This document shows, in pieces, positions 62,281 through 64,000 of a DNA stretch of 64,000 nucleotides. Numbering within the stretch: position 1 is the first letter of the stretch; the number at the start of each line of letters is the position of its first letter. The position numbers and the translations under genes were made by a program. Below the pieces are notes generated by a model. It made no database searches. It worked only from the letters and a program-made list of their open reading frames with translations, and was not told the DNA's origin. The DNA lies in NCBI GenBank assembly GCA_037446555.1, contig JBBIIK010000002.1, positions 186,001 through 250,000 on the forward strand. The letters are read 5' to 3'. The stretch comes from JANWVO01 sp037446555. GTDB taxonomy: Bacteria; Acidobacteriota; Terriglobia; Bryobacterales; Bryobacteraceae.

Positions 62281-62285
62281 GCCCG

Positions 62286-62794
62286 TCATAGACAGCCCAA
62301 CGCGCCTGCTTCACGCTGGCAGTAGATCCGGGCCGCCCCCCGGAAACCCATCTTGGGGACGCTCACGATCCGCTGGTCACTGGCCGGGCCGATGAACCGG
62401 ATCCGGCCCTGGAAGCATTCAATGACCTTGCGAACATCCTCCCGGTAGAGCACTTCAACGCAAGCGATGTCGCCGCCAACCACGTCGAGAATCAGCATCC
62501 CCTTGGAGGGCGTGAGTGCAACATTGCGATGATCCGCCCCATATGCTCCTGCTGGCTTCGGCGCGCGTAGAACGTGGCACAGAAGTCATCTCCGCAACGG
62601 CAGCGGTCAATGATACGCAAACTCGGGACTTGCGCCGCAAGTTCCGGCTCATCCTGTTCAATCAGAAGTTGCTGCAGTTCCTGCGCGAGCCCAGGAAGCA
62701 CGCTGGCAAGCAAAGGTGGCTCCGGCTGATGATTGGCCGGTTCAGCCCGTTCCCGGCGTTGGAGGGCCGTTGGTTCTCTTGATAGCCCCCCCAT
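62286..62794 (-). pseudogene. Frameshifted gene with a CRCGDDFC motif
   Basis: Seen on the minus strand: from ATG 62794 the frame reads through LQQLLIEQDEPELAAQVPSL and RIIDRCRCGDDFCATFYARR. Soon after 62555 the matching frame changes: YGADHRNVALTPSKGMLILD and VVGGDIACVEVLYREDV continue in another phase to the stop at 62286. The two parts read as one small protein broken near 62541-62555, where no stop-free common frame exists. Causes could be an indel mutation, a sequence error or programmed shifting. Function unknown. Confidence 0.6.
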
Positions 62795-63375
62795 CCCGGC
62801 ATCCTCGTGGCCACATTGAGGACCGCTCGCCAAATCGCAGGCACCAGACCTCGCATCTTTCCAGATTTTCCGGTGCGCCTTGTGCGGTGGCAAGGCCGCA
62901 GTGGCTCTCTTGCAAAGCGGGGGATGCTTCGGGGATTCCCTCCCGCCGCCTCTATGGCCGGCCGATTCTCTGTGGCCGGGGCCGGACATCCCCTCGTGCC
63001 GGGCCCGTCGGAGTCTTTGCCTCCCGGGGCCGATGGGAACACTCCCGCAAATCCTGCGCTCAACCGTGGATGTCGCGTTGGCGGGCGGGCAGGCGATCTC
63101 TTCGCCGGAGCATCCGCATTCGAGCTTGGCCGGTTCCTGCGCTGCCTTCGTTGTTGCCCCGGTTCCTTCGCCTGGGAGAAGTACTTCAAACCGGAGGCTG
63201 GAATGGGGAATATCGAGAGTGTCCCCCTCGGGATTTCCATGCCTCTTTGGGCAGGGGTGCCGTCATCCAAACAAGTGCGAAGAAATTCTTGTCAGGGTAG
63301 AATAGGAGCATCGAACTTCCCGCCCGCGGGACGTTCTCTGTCTGGGCCTCTGGATCTCCGGACCGCCGCATCGTC
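62795..63375. other. About 580 bases without a supported gene
   Basis: Open frames exist on both strands, but they lack a ribosome site, domain or typical codon pattern and contradict each other. A weak TAGAAT at 63298-63303 could be a -10 for the following gene. Nothing else was found. Confidence 0.5.
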
Positions 63376-64000
63376 ATGATCTCGGCCACCGTGCACCTGC
63401 TGTCCGCCGTGCTCGCCCTCGCCACCCTTTTGGCGGCGGGCGCGGGACTGCCCGCCGCCGGCAGCCTCGGCTCTCCGGCCCTGGAGATCGTCGCCGCCCT
63501 CGCCCTGCACCTCCAGTTCGCCGCTCTCGCGCTGGTCTGGCTGGTCACCGCGCCCTTGTGGCGGCGCGAGCAGCCGCACTTCCGGGACTCCGGCTGGCCC
63601 TCGCTCCGCGCCATGGCCTGGATCGCCCCTGCCGCCACGCTCGCCCAGATCGCGCTCGGCGCCGCCTACCGCTACCGCGTCACGGGCGTCATTCCCCACG
63701 TCACGTTGGCCTTCGCCGTCTCCATCCTGCTGCTGATGTTCGGCTCCTTTGTACTGACCCAGGCCGGCGCCGCGCCTTCGCTCAAGCGAGCCGCCGCCGC
63801 GCTGGTCACTCTCGTCGGCTTGCAGGTCGTGCTTGGCGTGATGGCGCTTCTGTACCGCGTAGCGCAAATCGGCGGCGGTTGGATGGAATGGGCCTCGCGC
63901 GCGCACATGGGCGCTGGCGCCGCCGTGCTCGGCCTCGCCGTCATCTTGTCTGCTTTCGTCCTGCGCTGCGTCGAACCCGCATCGCAGCCCGCACCGCTTG
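63376..64000 (+). CDS. CtaA/Cox15-like membrane protein, partial at the window edge
   Basis: Seen: at least 208 residues, still open at the right edge. It contains about five hydrophobic segments. One long helix (EIVAALALHLQFAALALVWL) has a histidine. A further one (RAMAWIAPAATLAQIALGAA) is followed by YRYRVTGVIPHVTLAFAVS, whose histidine sits where haem A synthase has a haem ligand. A third histidine-bearing segment (SRAHMGAGAAVLGLAVIL) follows. This matches the haem A synthase fold in part. The remaining sequence is needed to name it securely. Confidence 0.6.
   Translation, partial: MISATVHLLSAVLALATLLAAGAGLPAAGSLGSPALEIVAALALHLQFAALALVWLVTAPLWRREQPHFRDSGWPSLRAMAWIAPAATLAQIALGAAYRYRVTGVIPHVTLAFAVSILLLMFGSFVLTQAGAAPSLKRAAAALVTLVGLQVVLGVMALLYRVAQIGGGWMEWASRAHMGAGAAVLGLAVILSAFVLRCVEPASQPAPL

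Noticed and set aside
62662..63270. Minus-strand frame of about 200 residues beyond the frameshifted gene
   Set aside because: Pro/Arg-rich, no start context and in conflict with the frame that holds the conserved CRCGDDFC motif.

Overview
The window is a GC-rich chromosomal segment that most resembles an acidobacterium of the Solibacter/Bryobacter type. The assignment is an inference. It rests on a very long outer-membrane receptor with an N-terminal carboxypeptidase-regulatory-like fold (22026-25478), two adjacent proteins of the acidobacterial VWFA-related type (56615-58508), many secreted TPR and hypothetical proteins, and high-GC codon use. KDO genes (kdsB, kdsA), Skp, TolC-like proteins and TonB receptors show a Gram-negative envelope. 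No rRNA, tRNA, CRISPR array, transposase or integrase was seen.

Layout. 1-9.2 kb: partial enolase-superfamily enzyme, zinc-ribbon membrane protein, TMTC-like TPR membrane protein, endonuclease III, two envelope proteins, an N-acetylglucosamine-kinase-like protein, phosphoglycerate kinase and a DUF2490-like protein. 9.2-22 kb: TonB receptor, a tandem pair of TolC-like proteins closed by a strong promoter/terminator unit that may be a small RNA, a wHTH-AAA ATPase divergent from an orphan secretin, and a SIS-domain sugar-phosphate enzyme. 22-30 kb: large receptor, sodium/sugar symporter, a 59-residue membrane protein, galactokinase and a GT39-like protein. 30-33.6 kb (minus): groES, skp, TPR and SirB1-like proteins. 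33.8-37.1 kb: a long structured leader before a glucosaminidase-like protein, then PIN/TRAM protein, ispD and ispF. 37.1-43.5 kb (minus): a translationally overlapping cluster of winged-helix protein, AAA ATPase and a RecB-like nuclease fused to an FtsK-type translocase, running directly into folP-folB-folK. 43.5-50.2 kb: a glucuronokinase-like GHMP kinase with galU, then ffh-rpsP-khpA-rimM-trmD-rplS-rnhB. 50.2-58.5 kb: ClpB-D2-like ATPase, UDP-GlcNAc 2-epimerase, infA, UbiD, a double alpha/beta hydrolase and the VWFA pair. 58.5-64 kb: kdsB-pyrG-kdsA, a pilin-like protein, a frameshifted gene and a partial CtaA-like protein.

The best candidate for an undescribed system is the three-gene cluster at 38731-43460. 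It combines a DNA-binding-like adaptor, an ORC-like ATPase and a nuclease-translocase fusion. This is the logic of a DNA-processing or anti-invader machine, but no defence marker lies beside it, so that role is inferred. Also notable are the structured RNA leader at about 33830-34119, the candidate small RNA at about 16199-16307, and a change of GC skew from G-rich to C-rich on the + strand between about 12 and 31 kb. The skew change is independent of gene direction and is what a replication-terminus region would look like.
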